Shown in pieces: positions 24,081 to 36,417 of a stretch of DNA of 64,000 bases. The DNA is from Siphlonurus alternatus. Lineage: Eukaryota > Arthropoda > Insecta > Ephemeroptera > Siphlonuridae. The position numbers and the translations under genes were made by a program. Position 1 is the stretch's first letter. Every line of letters begins with the position of its first letter. Under the pieces are notes generated by a model, which did no database searches, was not told the DNA's origin, and was given only the letters and a program-made list of their open reading frames with translations. The DNA lies in the NCBI GenBank assembly GCA_949825025.1, contig OX463780.1, forward strand, positions 37,986,979 through 38,050,978. The letters run 5' to 3'.

Positions 24081-24333
24081 AGACTGTTGGGAAAAATTAA
24101 GTTCTATTACGTGTTAAAAGATTCGAATCACAAATATAGTTACTCCTTTTTAGAACTCTTGTAATGTTTGGGAATTAAATTGAAAAACAACATACAGGCT
24201 AAACAAAGTCTTAGAGTATTATATGTATAATAAAAGCTTAAAAGATTATGCATTTTCATTTGTAAACATGAACTCAAATGTCACTCGTGACAACACAAAC
24301 TACCCTGGATCTAACCCTTTGTTATTGTTACAG

Positions 24334-24567
24334 AGATCACGATGGACTGGTCGGAGCACGCTCTTTGGTGGCCGCTACGCAACCGCTGGCTCCTGCGTAC
24401 ACGCTCCACACTGGACCAGTGCGGAGTGCAGGCGGACGCACTGCTTCACTTCACACCCATGCGCAAACGTCTGCGCGTACAGTTGCCCGACCTGCGTTAC
24501 CTTGACACAACAGTTGACTTCTCCGTCAAAACCTTCAATGCAGTCGTTCACCTTTGTCGCGAACTTG
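24334..24567 (+). CDS. Kindlin exon: late F0 and start of F1
   Basis: Acceptor TTGTTACAG/AG, donor CTTG/GTACGT. Reads ITM then [10 protein letters not shown] and [12 protein letters not shown]. The open frame continues upstream of the Met to the acceptor, and the phase requires one nucleotide from a preceding exon. Translation therefore probably does not start here. Confidence 0.92.
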
Positions 24568-27500
24568 GTACGTCAATTTTACTTGGACTAAATTATTGCC
24601 ATAGCAATGAATTTAATATGGGAATTATTTCACTATTTTTTTGACATCATATAAAAATGGACAATTTTTCCATTCTTAAGCTAGCTTACGGAACAAAACA
24701 ATTTACTGTATTTTGCTATCTTCAGGTATCCGACACCCTGAGGAGCTGTCGTTCTGCAAACCTCTGGAGCCAAACCACCTGAAATATAACCTGAAGGACA
24801 TGCCCCGCAAGCGGCACCACGAGAACGGCAACTCGCACGTTCCGGCAGATACAAACACGTTCATCGCAAACACAGGCGGTGACACAGCACACAGCTCCAA
24901 CAGCTCGCTCGAGAAGAGCAACTCGGCGCCGTTTTTGTGCGCCCCAGTGTCCCCACCGAGGAACAACCACCACCACAGCAACGTAACCACACCCATCAGC
25001 TCACCCCTTAGCACGGTTAGTACTGCAATCTGTGTAAAATAAGCTCAGAATTCAGTTACGCTGTATCACACAAATATCTAAAATGCACTGCCCTAGTGCA
25101 ATATATAGTATTAATCTTGTGAATACATTTCAGTCGACATATATAATTTCATTATTTTTCTTCGTTTCGAATCTTCTTCTATGGTTAAGTATTTTCCTTG
25201 CTTTTGTTACTCCTTTCCAATTTAATTACCAATTCTTGATTATTTTAATCTGACGAGCGGAGGCTTGATCGCACTTGTTTCTGTGCACAGACGGGCGGCA
25301 CGTGGAAGCGGAACCAGTCTCCAATGTTCCCCGACACCAACGGCACGTATCACTCGCCCGGCATCCTCTCGCTCGAGGGCCTCAACGGCAGCCTCGACTC
25401 TTCGCTGGCACAAAGCCCCACCCACCCCAGTCCCGAGGCACGATCCCGCCTACTGCGGCCCAGGACCCTCGTGGAGAGAGCACGCATGAACGTGGCGTGA
25501 GTACCATCATACGGCTATAGATATACACTGCATGGTATGTCCAGTTGGCATGCGGTACACGAAATTATTTCACGTGAAATTTATAAATAGAATAAAATAA
25601 AATTTTATCTGTAGCTTTGTTACATAAAAGGCAAAATGCAATAAATAATAATTATTATACATGCAGGTAACAAATTATATGATTAAATGCGTAGACGCAT
25701 ATTTACATTTACACGTTACATTGCCAATAACATGATATATTAACATGCACTGCATTTGTCAAATACTTTTGCACGCTTTATATACTATTTATTATATTGC
25801 ATAGTTCTATAAAATAAGGCAAAATATAATATTTGCTTAAAAAATCATAAGTAAAGGGAAGCGAAAAAGGGGGAGAGAGAAAAAAGACAAAATTTCAATT
25901 CGTAAATCTGAAGTTGATTTAATATATTACGAGTCTCTGTGAAAGTTCAGATCCAACCCAAAGGACCACAATATGCTACTATCGGGGTTATGTGCTGTGA
26001 ATGTTGTTTTTTTTTTTTTTTTTTTCAAAATTATATATATACGTTTATTATACGTAGCATGCAACCAATAAAATATTCATATTTTTACGTGTAGTGACTT
26101 TCAGTGTTAATTGTTTTTTAATGTCGTCACCTCACACGACGACGCGATTCAGAAAAAAGTTTTAACCCGTTACTCCGTGGTACTGACAGGTGGTTGGACT
26201 CATCGCTGTCCATCATGGAGCAGGGTGTGCGAGAGTTCGACACTCTGTGCCTTCGCTTCAAGTTCTTCTCGTTCTACGACCTCAACCCCAAGTACGACGC
26301 CGTGCGCATCAACCAGATTTACGAGCAGGCCAAGTGGCAGCTGCTCAACGAGGAGATCGACTGCACCGAGGAGGAGATGCTCATGTTTGCCGCGCTGCAG
26401 GTAATTAACACCTGCACGCTAATTAGCGTCTTCTCTCTGGCGTATATAGTCGGCTATTGTGTATTCACTGTGTGTTTGGCAACAAAATGTTTGTTGCAAA
26501 ATAGAACAGAAATAGTGTTAAGAAGAGTTTGAATGCAAAAATGTAGGGACACACTGTGCATCGATAAATTAAAACTTTAAGATATGTATTATGCGACTGA
26601 AAAAAATAGAGTTTGAATATGTAATGCAAGTGAAAACTATCATTAAATTTACATTATTTCAATGTTTTATTTTAAATAACAAATATTCATCTAAAACCAT
26701 AGCTTACCCAGGCAACGTTTTCTTGTTATTACGCTAAATTAGTTCATTCATATTTCGGTTAGTTTGCACCACGCCTGCGACTGGGGAGGAGGTTGTGGTG
26801 ACGAACTACTTGGCTGTACGCCATTCCTCAGGCGCCGTCGAGCTTCCGCCCGCGTAACTTCGATCTGTCGCTGCGTACATAGGGCTCATTTTCCTATGCA
26901 GTAGCCTTGTGAGAGGGTCTAATGAAAAGTAGAAATTTTATGAACAAACTGTAGCTCTCGGCGTTGGCAAACCATGGCAGGCTAAAGTTAGCCACACCAC
27001 TCGGTCTACGGCCCTCTGTGCTAATTTCAATGAGCCAAATTTTCCTCTTTCCAGACTCTGCATGCATGCTATACTTTTTTCTTTCTTTTTTTTTTTACCT
27101 TTCGTATGAACTTAACAAAAAGAAGAAACAGTTCAGTTCAGACAATTTTAGCTCTTTTATGAATTTAATGAGTTTTTTAATGCCACTTTTATTTGTGTTT
27201 TGTCATAAAATTGAAAATACAAAGAAAGGTTTTAAAAATACAATAAAATTGAAATGAGATTTTTATATTTTATACCCAAGTGTATTTAGTTCAAAAGTAA
27301 ATTAAAGCAAGCGAAATTTAGTATATGTTCAGGGCTCATGATGTTCTGCCTCATCGCTCGATTTAATTTAACTCTTATATCGTCGTCCGCAACGCACTGC
27401 AATGTGTAATTTGGGTATAAATAAACATGAGGATTTATTTCCACCAGTTGCCGGCGTCTAGTCATTTTTTAAACTTTTTTATTGGGAAAATAGGGTTTAA

Positions 27501-30500
27501 AAACATGCAGTGTTGGTAATTTAATAGCGTCATCAACGAGCAACAAGCTATTCAGCTTCATCAACTTCCAATACTAGAACTTTATTCCCGATCGTTACTT
27601 TTAACATGTGCAGAGTTCATTACGTTAAATCCCCCCGTTTATTCTAATGCGTTAAATTAAACATTCAGCCTTTACACCTATATGTATAATCATTCTTAAA
27701 AAATAATCAGTAAATTTATAGTTTTTACCATCACCTGATGGTGTTTGTTTCTGTCAGAGATCATATTATATTTACGTTCAGCTCAGATGATGCTCACCGA
27801 ACGTGTCAGAGGTCATATCAAGGTCACTGACGGTGCTCACGTTCACCACAGGTCCAGGTGAACCTGCAGGCGGGCGTGAAGCAGCCCACACTGGACGACT
27901 CGCGGGACTCTCGCGACTCTCGGCGCCACGAGGATGAGGCGGACGAGGATGACATTGACGCGGCCCTCACTGACCTTCAGGTGACCCTTGAAGGCTCCAG
28001 CATCAGCAACGGACCCAATGACATCACACACGTGCCCGAGCTCTCCGGATACATGCGTTTCCTCAAGTAAGTCGCCGTATTGAGTTTGTTCTCCAAGAAA
28101 TTGTACATCCGTATAAAAGACCGTTTGTGGCTGTTCTTTCTCATTATTTTTTATCAGTATATATTCAACATTCAACATGTTGTCGTTTTATATATGAAAT
28201 TACTGATATTAAAAGCACTATTATACAAGGAAAATGCTCTTTGACCTACTTAATATTGTAGATTTCCTCAATTGATAATATATCGTCCTTAATATAACCT
28301 TATATACTCTTATATATAACATTACGGTGGCAGATTTTTAATATTAAAAAAAAAAATTAATTGAGTGCTGTTAATAAATTCTTACAATTGAAATGTATGA
28401 AAAAAAAATATTGCTTTCCCGCCTTTGTAATGTAATTAAACTTGCATATTAAAAACGAATCGTATTGTGAATTAATTTGAAATAAATTCAATCCTGGGAA
28501 TTAAAAACAGATATCGCCTAGTATCAAGTCAGACTATTACAACGCCTCGTGTTGCAGGCCGAAGCGTTTCACCCTGCGAGCCTTCAAGCGTTACTGGTTC
28601 ACATGCCGCGACCTGCGGTTGGAGCTATACCGCTCGCGCGAGGAGGCCCAGTCGGGCGCGGCACACTCGCACCTCGTCAGTCTGCGCGGCTGTGAGGTGA
28701 CTCCTGACGTGAACCTCGCCCAGCACAAGTACGGCATCAGGCTCGAGGTGCCCAGCGCGGACGGCATGTCCGAGATGTGGATTCGCTGCGAGTCGGTGAG
28801 TGCTGCAGTTTTGTGGCGATTTTAGCGCCTTTTAAGGTTGGGAAATTTTCAACATTTATTAAATGCAATAGTGAATACAAGAAACTGTTTTGCTGTAAAT
28901 CTTCATATAGCTTATGGAACATTAGAATGTTGTCTATATTTATATAACAATATTTTTTTCTCTTTTAACAAATGATTAAACTTAATAATTTCGATTTATC
29001 AAATTCGATCGTACGATGATGCATTCGATTAAAAAAAAAAAGAAAATATTATACAATATATTATATTTTTTTTTTAAAAAGTACTTTCATTGTATTTAAA
29101 ACATATTTTATATCATTAAGTAAATGTTGCTCCATACAATTAAAAATTATAATCGTCATACACGTGTTGAATTCCAGTCAAGTACTGACAAAGTCTCGTG
29201 TTCTCAGGAGGAACAGTACGCTCAGTGGATGGCAGCGTGCCGTCTGGCGGCCAAGGGTCGCTCGCTGGCCGACAGCTCCTACGAGGCGGAGGTGAAGACC
29301 ATCCAGGCGTTCCTGCTGATGCAGCACCCTGCCCAGGCACCCGCCATCAACCCCTCGGGACTCGGCCTCGACATCACGCCAGAGGACTACGTCGCACCAC
29401 GCTTCACTCGCAAGCTCAAGGGAAAGGTGAGTGATTTTTTATAGTTGATGTACTACATTACAATTTAAATGGAGTATATTTTTTTATTGCAGAAATGGAT
29501 AGAGGGTGCAAAAATATTCTACTCTGAATTTTTTCAGATTTTTCTGAGATCGGAAAGTATTTTTAAAAAATTATTGAAACTCCATTTTGATGACGTCACG
29601 AGGCGCCTCTCCTTAAGAAAAGGATAGGACATTAACGCCCGTGACGTCATAAAACGGACTTTCAATAATTTTTTAAAAATACTTCCCGATCTCAGAAAAA
29701 TCTGAAAAAATTCAGAGTAGAATATTTTTGCACCCTCTATCCATTTCTGCAATAAAAAAAATTTGAGGTTGGTACTCCAATGCAATTATTATGTATTTTG
29801 CACAAAAATTGTATCAATCTTGTCTTCTTGACAGTTGGTGCAGCGTATCCTGGAAGCACACACCAACGTCAAGGACCTGCACCTGACAGAGGCCAAGATG
29901 AACTACATCAAGGCGTGGCAATCGCTGCCCGAGTATGGTATCTCGCTGTTCATCGTCAAGTTCATGGGCCACAAGAAGGAGGAGCTGATGGGCGTCGCCT
30001 TCAACCGTCTCATGCGCATGGACATAAGCAGTGGAGACCACCTCAAGACCTGGCGTTACAACACAATGAAGGTGAGGGTGAAGGCAGCAGGCAGCGAGTT
30101 AATTTGTAGATATCTGGTGCTTGGTTTAGAGAGGTGCCGCATTCTATCGCACAATGCTAGTTTTAAAACTATTGAGAGAGTGCCTTAAGTACATTCTTTG
30201 TTGCCAATACAATTTTAATTAAAAACTAATCAGCATTTACCTTAAGTTTACCTTAGCTTGGGACCCTTAAAAAAATAAAATAAAATGCTTGAAATGTAAC
30301 AGTGCAATTATTCTTGTATTTACTGAAAAAAAAAAAAAAAAACTAGACAAAATCCATAAAAATGCAATGGTCGAAAAATGAAAACTGATATATATATATA
30401 TTTAATGTATTCACAGAGAGGTTATAAAAAAAATAAAAATAAATAAATGTTAAATATCACATTGCCGATTTTTCATTTAAAAGAATAATAAAAATAAAAA

Positions 30501-30856
30501 CTAGTGATATATTTATTCAATCCTTGTATATCATGTGTTGAAAAAGTTATTTTGTTCTACATAGAGATAGCAAAAAGGCATGGTAAATTTCTAGCTCTAG
30601 CTTTTTAATTATAGATCCCAAATTCCTGAGAACTGACTGAAACCTTTGTCCTCAGGCTTGGAATGTGAACTGGGAGGTGAAGCATATGATGGTCCAGTTC
30701 GAGGAGGCTAACATCATCTTCAGCTGCCTCTCTGCTGACTGCAAAGTGGTGCACGAGTTCATCGGGGGCTACATCTTCCTGTCCATGCGCTCCAAAGAGG
30801 CAAACCAGACCCTCAACGAAGAACTCTTCCACAAGCTCACTGGAGGATGGGTCTAA
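24334..30856 (+). CDS. Kindlin / fermitin family protein (integrin co-activator), N-terminal exon(s) missing
   Basis: Kindlins are FERM-domain adaptors that bind integrin beta tails with talin and activate integrins at adhesions. Nine exons join in one frame: 24334-24567, 24726-25015, 25291-25496, 26190-26400, 27852-28066, 28558-28795, 29208-29426, 29835-30071 and 30656-30856. From the Met at 24342 they encode 680 residues. Subdomains in order (numbered from that Met): rest of F0 to about 40 ([10 protein letters not shown]), F1 from about 43 with a His/Ser/Asn/Pro-rich loop at about 95-230, F2 from about 242 ([11 protein letters not shown]), a PH domain inserted at about 373-483, then F3 ending KLTGGWV. 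Vertebrate kindlins have about 55 residues before DWS, so the Met at 24342 is internal and at least one 5' exon is missing. The F3 integrin-binding QW pair reads AW here. Family assignment is secure. Confidence 0.95.
24726..25015 (+). CDS. Kindlin exon: F1 and first part of the F1 loop
   Basis: Acceptor CTTCAG/GT, donor ACG/GTTAGT. Starts with IRHPEELSF, a kindlin hallmark. It then enters a low-complexity loop rich in His, Asn and Ser (HHENG, NNHHHSN). The Lys run found in this loop of vertebrate kindlins is absent. Confidence 0.92.
25291..25496 (+). CDS. Kindlin exon: F1 loop to F1/F2 junction
   Basis: Acceptor GTGCACAG/AC, donor GTGGC/GTGAGT (phase 2). Contains Pro/Ser/Gly-rich loop sequence ([14 protein letters not shown]) and ends [10 protein letters not shown], matching the end of F1. 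Confidence 0.9.
26190..26400 (+). CDS. Kindlin exon: first half of F2
   Basis: Acceptor ACTGACAG/GT, donor CTGCAG/GTAATT. Encodes [38 protein letters not shown] and [13 protein letters not shown], one of the most conserved parts of the family. Confidence 0.96.
27852..28066 (+). CDS. Kindlin exon: acidic F2 linker leading into PH domain
   Basis: Acceptor CACCACAG/GT, donor CTCAA/GTAAGT. Contains an Asp/Arg/Ser-rich linker ([10 protein letters not shown], then [13 protein letters not shown]) and ends [10 protein letters not shown], where the PH insertion begins. Confidence 0.93.
28558..28795 (+). CDS. Kindlin exon: PH domain
   Basis: Acceptor GTTGCAG/GC, donor TCG/GTGAGT. Encodes [16 protein letters not shown], then [13 protein letters not shown] and EMWIRCES: the basic first strands and the body of the PH domain, which binds phosphoinositides in this family. 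Confidence 0.95.
29208..29426 (+). CDS. Kindlin exon: PH C-terminal helix and second part of F2
   Basis: Acceptor GTTCTCAG/GA, donor AAAG/GTGAGT. Encodes [17 protein letters not shown], the PH C-terminal helix, then the F2 continuation to [17 protein letters not shown]. Confidence 0.95.
29470..29782. mobile_element. Palindromic MITE, subfamily B, in kindlin intron
   Basis: Lies between the exons ending 29426 and starting 29835. Arms run from AATGGAGTA and TTGCAGAAATGGATAGAGG to the complementary CCTCTATCCATTTCTGCAA and TACTCCAATG. The centre carries two TGACGTCA octamers (29591-29598 and 29642-29649). Non-coding. Confidence 0.9.
29835..30071 (+). CDS. Kindlin exon: start of F3
   Basis: Acceptor CTTGACAG/TT, donor ATGAAG/GTGAGG. 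Encodes [44 protein letters not shown] and [10 protein letters not shown], the first part of the PTB-like F3 lobe. Confidence 0.96.
30656..30856 (+). CDS. Kindlin last exon: end of F3
   Basis: Acceptor TCCTCAG/GC, stop TAA at 30854-30856. Encodes [31 protein letters not shown] and ends KLTGGWV. The residue before the first Trp is Ala; vertebrate kindlins have Gln there (the QW integrin-contact pair). Confidence 0.96.
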   Translation, partial: AWNVNWEVKHMMVQFEEANIIFSCLSADCKVVHEFIGGYIFLSMRSKEANQTLNEELFHKLTGGWV

Positions 30857-30872
30857 GAAACCTCTCCCTCAA

Positions 30873-30878
30873 AATAAA
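30873..30878 (+). terminator. Possible polyadenylation signal of kindlin
   Basis: AATAAA 17 bases after the kindlin stop codon. That is close to the stop; many further AATAAA hexamers follow in the AT-rich DNA, so the true 3' end is undecided. Confidence 0.4.
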
Positions 30879-30879
30879 A

Positions 30880-33249
30880 GAAGCTTGTATCACAGTGTTC
30901 TTTTACAAGAGTCATTATAATGTCTATATTATATAATATAAATATAAAATTATATATAATAGTTGTCTGTTAATTATGTCGCACAATTAAAATAAAGTAA
31001 AAAACTTTTTAAAAATCATTAAAAATAAAATAATGTAATGAATTTTAATTAATGCAATAACCAAGGTATTCATATAAAATAATGAAATTTAAATTTTCTT
31101 AACAAAATAAATGTTTATTGCCAATGTGTGTTTATATAAGCAGATTTCTTTATTATCATTTCAAAAAAAAATAAAATTGTTTTATTGTCTCCAAGTTTCA
31201 TAGAATTTTTCATAATTATCAATGTTATGCTTTAAATAACAGTAAAATCAATGTACATATACTGAACATTTTTGAAGAAGGGTTAAATTAAAAATTAATT
31301 ATGGATATGGAATTATATATTACCATGCAGTGCTTTAGAATTAATATTTACATAATAATTGAAGCCTTGAGAATTTACGTCCATAAAAAGAAAATATTAA
31401 TTGTATTGCCTTATATATAGTGAAGGTATTATTGTAGGCTTACATAAAATAACAATTCATTTTAATGTATTGTAAATGTATTTTTGTAATTAAATCATTA
31501 TGTAAGTAACACATATAACACGTTAAATACCATTATACAAGTATGCCATTGCATGAAAAAATATTTTAGCAAACATCTTTTTTCTTGCTAAGATTTTTAG
31601 TATCATATATAACCTCAGAACTACAGATTAAGTCAAGCTATATATTATATGTCTTTGTATATATAAATGTTAGATATTTTTCAATTATATTAATTATATT
31701 ATATATAGAGAGTTGAATTTTTTCCTGCTTATATTAGCTAAACGTAACTTGGGCGTGTTTTTAAATATAAAAATAACTACTTTGCATTCATGGTTTGCAA
31801 AAGTAATTACATTTTCTTTATGTAATTGTTGTATGAAATTGAGCTAATTGCAATTAATTATTTAAAAAAATCTTTATTTCTATGTCTATTTATCACAATA
31901 ATTTCTATTATCATAATATTAATTGTCTTTTCATATTAAATCATTTCATTTTTTAATGTCTGAATTTTTGAGTGTTTTAAATTAATTATTACCTAATATT
32001 AAATTTATTTAACACATTTCTTGATAGAATCGGTAAAATATACTGAAGTCTCAAAAATTATGGCTTAATTGTTATACATACATATGTGCATGTAAAATTA
32101 ATTGCTATATTATATGCAATAGCTATAGTGTAATAATGATTGCATGGTTCATTCAATTGTTGTTAGTGGTGTACTTTTCATAAATACATTTATTTAAGTT
32201 ACATAATAACATTCAGGTAAGTAAGAGTAATAATTTAACCACCAAAATGCACATCAGTAATTCAACTAAAATTGTTTTACCGCGATCTGGTTATTCGTAT
32301 ACATAAACTGTATTTTTTCTTCCAATAAAATTACCTTTCTTATTTTCTGAATTTATGAAGTAAAGGTGCATAAATTGTGATACTAAACAACAGCAACAAA
32401 ATAAACAAGTAAATCAGATTTAATAATTATTATATAATATCCTTGTAAATATTCCCAAATAAAAGTTACTTAAATAATGAAACAGCTAGTTTATTAAAAT
32501 ATTCTGGATGGCCATAATGCACAATTTTTTTAACATTAGGTGACAGATTGATAGTTAAAATATTATATAACATCATTTAATGTAATAAACAATGTGCTGT
32601 TAATGCTTTTTTTTTTACAAAATTTCAGTAATTTTTTTTATGAAAAATGTAATTAATTCTGTTGAGAAAATAAGTCCATTGCTGTAGTTTTAATTTTATA
32701 TTCAATACTTGTAAAATATAACAATTAATTAAAATCTGTATTTTATACTATATATTATATGGAAGCTAGGATAATTTAATAATTTGTAACAATTTGTAAT
32801 TTGGATAAATTGTGTTTTAAAATTTTAATGTTTTAATTGTTATATGTAAACTAAAAATCTTGTTTTGATCTATTTCAGTTTTTACTCAATTATGTAATAT
32901 TTTAATTATTATTATACAATTAATGCTACAGTAATGGAATTTTAATCTTATAAATACTTATTTCTTATTGCAATGTACACTTTTAAAATGTTTATAATTC
33001 AGGCTTTTATTTCTCATAATTATAAATATATAAACTTATTAATAATAAATTCTATTTGTTTTATTTTCCCAGCATCCTCTCATTTTTATGTTTAATTTTT
33101 TTTTAATTAGAATATTAATGTATGCATATAATATATATGACTCGATCGATCCTAACTTTCATAGGCCCGGCCGCGGCGCGGTCGTATATAATATACTTAA
33201 TAATTGAAATAAAATTAAAAGAAAATTTAAGTTTTATATCGGCATTCCC
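30880..33249. other. Very AT-rich region downstream of kindlin
   Basis: Extremely AT-rich, many AATAAA-like hexamers, no gene seen. It may include a long kindlin 3' UTR. Confidence 0.45.
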
Positions 33250-33574
33250 AATGGAGTACCAACCTCAATTTTTTTTTACTGCCGAAATGGATAGAGGGTG
33301 CAAAGTTATGCTACTCTGATTTTTTTCAGATTTTTTAGAGCCCGGCAACTATTTTTTTAAAAATTATTGAAAGTGCAGAAAAAGTGCCGCCTCTTGTCGC
33401 CTCTCTTAATAAAAGATATAAGGACCCAAAAGGGACGTGGATTCGAACCCGACCTCGCCAAAACTTATTAGCAATACTTCCCGGTCCCTAAAAAATCTGA
33501 AAAAAATCAGAGTAACATAACTTTTCATCCCCCATCCATTTCTGCTATAAAAAATTTTGAGGTCGGTACTCCAT
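33250..33574. mobile_element. Palindromic MITE, subfamily B, with tRNA-like B box
   Basis: Terminal repeats AATGGAGTACCAACCTC and GAGGTCGGTACTCCATT, arms with GAAATGGATAGAGGGTGC. The centre contains GGATTCGAACC (33439-33449), a B box on the minus strand, in a GAGGTCGGGTTCG context. The same block occurs in opposite orientation in the copy at 51740-52068. Confidence 0.88.
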
Positions 33575-34009
33575 TATGCCCCGTCTATATTTTATATGAT
33601 GGATAACTTAATATTATATATAATAATTATATTAATTATTTAATTGAATAATTAATATGCAAAACACAAATACAAAACAAAATTGAAAAATTATATTAAT
33701 TTTAAATGTAGTGGATTGATCAATACACATATGCACCAGCCATTTAAATACATGATATATCATGCGAATATATAAGATATAAGCCTCGTCCATCGAATCG
33801 ATGCGATATCATATAGGGGATTTTTTTTAATGACAATTAAGTTATATACGATATTTTTTCACTGATAATTCTCTGGTATAAATAATTAATACAACAGCGA
33901 AACTTGCATCGCACCAATTATTAATTAACTTTTATTTGTGCGACGATCGATCGCCGTAATTTTAAAACTCTCAGAGATCATGTAAGCCTATATAGCTATA
34001 TAGCTATAA

Positions 34010-34012
<3 letters not shown>

Positions 34013-34056
<44 letters not shown>
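34013..34056. repeat. (TA)n microsatellite
   Basis: About 21 uninterrupted TA units. Confidence 0.95.
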
Positions 34057-34059
<3 letters not shown>

Positions 34060-34344
34060 AATGTCTTTGATATATAACTGCTATTTAAGAATAATATCTA
34101 TTATTTTGCATAATGAGAGATCGATCGCGCTCTAGCTCTCTCTGCGGAGCTAGTGGGTGCGATCCGTATATCGGTAAAACCGGTGATACTGGGGAGTAAA
34201 TTATGGACCATCTTTCACCGGTTTCTTGTAGTTCACCGGTTGTAGATACGGAACGCTGTTCTCACCAGATGTTAAATTTTTTGGCGCGCTTTACCAGCCA
34301 TTTTTTGAAATCGCCATAGAATGTGTGATGTATAGTAGGTATCA

Positions 34345-35207
34345 CGTCAAAACCACGAAAACAAAAATCACGAAAGCATTTTCAACGAATGACTTTATCC
34401 CGAAAACAATTACATCGAAAACAAATATAAACGAAATCATTTACCACGAAATTAAATTAACACGAAACAAAATAATTACGAGAACAATTAAAAATCACGA
34501 AAATAATTTTTGTACGAAAGTAATTAATTTGACCGAAATAAAAAAGGACGAAAGTAAATTAGAACGAAATTATTTTAATACGAAAATCACGAAAACAATT
34601 TGACCGAAAGTTATTTGAACGAAAACATTTAAGACGAATAAAAAAATCACGAAAACAATTTGACTGAAAAGTTATATTTGAAAGAAAACATTTAAGGTAG
34701 AGATAACACGGATCAGCTGGTCCAATGCTAAAAAAATCCCATTCACAAAAATTATGAAAAAAATTTAAAATGTTCTCCTCTACATCCCCTATCAGTAGCT
34801 AAAATATCAGGTTTACAAAAACGAGCTAGTTTTCGAGTTATTAATTTTTAAAGTTGACTAATTTAACATGGTATATATAGTTCATCCATTTCTCCATGTT
34901 AAAATAGAGAACTTGAAAAATTAATAACTCGAAAACTAGCTCGTTTTTGTAATACTTGATATTTTACCTACTGATAGGGGATAATATGTAGAGGAGAACA
35001 TTTTAAATTTTTTTCATAATTTTTATGAATGGGATTTTTTTAGCATTGGGCCAGCTGATCCGTATTATCTCTACCTTAAGACGAATAAAAAAATAACGAA
35101 AACAATTTGACCGAAAGTTATTTGAACGAAAACATTTAAAACGAATGGAAAAATCGCGAATACAATTTGAGCGAACTCTATTTGACCGAAATAAAAAACA
35201 CTGACGA
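34345..35207 (+). repeat. Foldback arm 1: tandem CGAA repeats, interrupted by a MITE
   Basis: CGAA or CGAAAACA motifs recur about every 14-16 bp with AT spacers such as ATTTGAC and ATTTAA. Its complement is found at 37985-38612; for example TATCACGTCAAAACCACGAA at the start pairs with TTCGTGGTTATGACGTGATA near 38590. The MITE at 34692-35079 splits the arm. Confidence 0.85.
34692..35079. mobile_element. TTAA-flanked MITE, copy 1 (inside the foldback arm)
   Basis: A 388-bp near-palindrome beginning TTAAGGTAGAGATAACACGG and ending with the complement TTATCTCTACCTTAA. TTAA at both ends is the target-site signature of piggyBac-type elements. The arms run almost to the centre (AAAACGAGCTAGTTTTCGAG and its complement). 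No coding capacity. Confidence 0.88.
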
Positions 35208-36114
35208 AGAAAAATATTAATAAAAATTATACCAATATTATTTAAAAAAAAATTGTAAATTGAAACGAATGCAATAAAGAACAATACAGACTGAGCCAGA
35301 AATGGTGTTCCGAACCCATGCTAAAATTTGGGCAGGTTAACTTTGAGCTAGAAATTTGGCATATATATACACGTAAGGCCAAGGGTTCTAAATTCTTTTG
35401 ACATGTGTTAAACAAAATTTAAAATTGATATTTCCTACCGTTTTAGGGGTGGATTCCTTATGGGATATATCCATGTTAAATTAAGTTGATAGAAAAATTT
35501 TGGCTGATTTGCACCAAAATTAGTTTTTAAGGTTTTCAGAGCACGTTGAATTTAATGGTGTAATTTAAAAAGTGATGAAAACAACTCCTATAATGAGATA
35601 ATGACCCTTACTACGTGAAAAAATGATGCTATCAAAATTTTGATTATGCCACTGAAACGAGCTTATTTTTTTACCTCAGAAACGATATTTGAATTTTTTG
35701 AATCGGAGCAAGTTAACGATTTAATTTTTGGGGTGAAACACGTACCATTAAATACAGCGTGCTCTGAAAACCTTAAAAAATAATTTTGATGCAAATCTGC
35801 TAAAATTTTTCCATCAATTTAATGTAACATGGAAATCCCATAAGGAAGAAATGCAAATCGTGAATCCACCCCTAAAACGGTAGGAAGTATTAAGTTTAAA
35901 AATTTTTTAGCACATGTCAAAAGAACTTAGAACCCTTGGCTTTAGGTATGCCAAATTTCAAAATTCAATCTCAAAGATAACCTGCCCAAATTTTAGCATG
36001 AGTTCGATCGGAACACCATTTCTGGCTCAGTCTGTATTGTTCTTTATTGCATTCGTTTCAATTTACAATTTATTATTTTGTTTAATTAATATTGGTAATT
36101 TTTATTAATATTTT
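35208..36114. repeat. Large palindrome, copy 1
   Basis: The first half (GACGAAGAAAAATATTAATA, ACAGACTGAGCCAGAAATGG, CTAAAATTTGGGCAGG) is repeated in reverse complement in the second half, ending CCATTTCTGGCTCAGTCTGT and TATTAATATTTTTC. A related palindrome is at 36945-37985. Confidence 0.9.
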
Positions 36115-36340
36115 TCAGGGATCGGATGTAGATGCGGATGCAAGATCCACACGGGTGCGCAAAAATGGGCTTGCATCCGCATCCGTGCATCCCAGATGCA
36201 CGGGGAAAAATGAATGCATCCGGATGCGCATCCCAGATGCATGAAAAATAAATTTGCATCTGGATGCGCATCCCAGATGCATGAAAAATAAATTTGCATC
36301 CGGATGCGCATCCACGGATGCGCGAAAAATAAATTTGCAT
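36115..36340. repeat. GGATGC-rich element, copy 1
   Basis: Starts CAGGGATCGGATG and is built of nested GGATGC/GCATCC motifs, including about three tandem units of TTTGCATCCGGATGCGCATC plus CCAGATGCATG. The matching element at 38699-38915 ends GCATCCGGTCCCTG, the complement of a CAGGGACCGGATGC terminus, so the full element probably has CAGGGA-type inverted ends as in hAT transposons. In this copy the right end is missing. Confidence 0.7.
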
Positions 36341-36417
36341 CCATTTTTAACTTTTTTTTTCTCTTTTTATCAGGTTTTTTGCTAATGGCCTCTAAACCAA
36401 TCTTGAGTCTACGTCAA

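Noticed and set aside
23818..24164. Frames of 85 (-) and 102 (+) codons just before kindlin as genes
   Set aside because: Neither has a recognisable domain. The block is more likely untranslated or regulatory sequence.
24703..25014. 103- and 84-codon minus-strand frames opposite kindlin exon 3
   Set aside because: Shadow frames of a well-supported kindlin exon on the plus strand.
28081..28178. Minus-strand 111-codon frame overlapping kindlin exon 27852-28066
   Set aside because: Antisense shadow of the acidic linker exon.
36086..36344. Three minus-strand frames with repeated HASGMRI-like peptides
   Set aside because: Translations of the GGATGC minisatellite-like element; all frames stay open because of the repeat.
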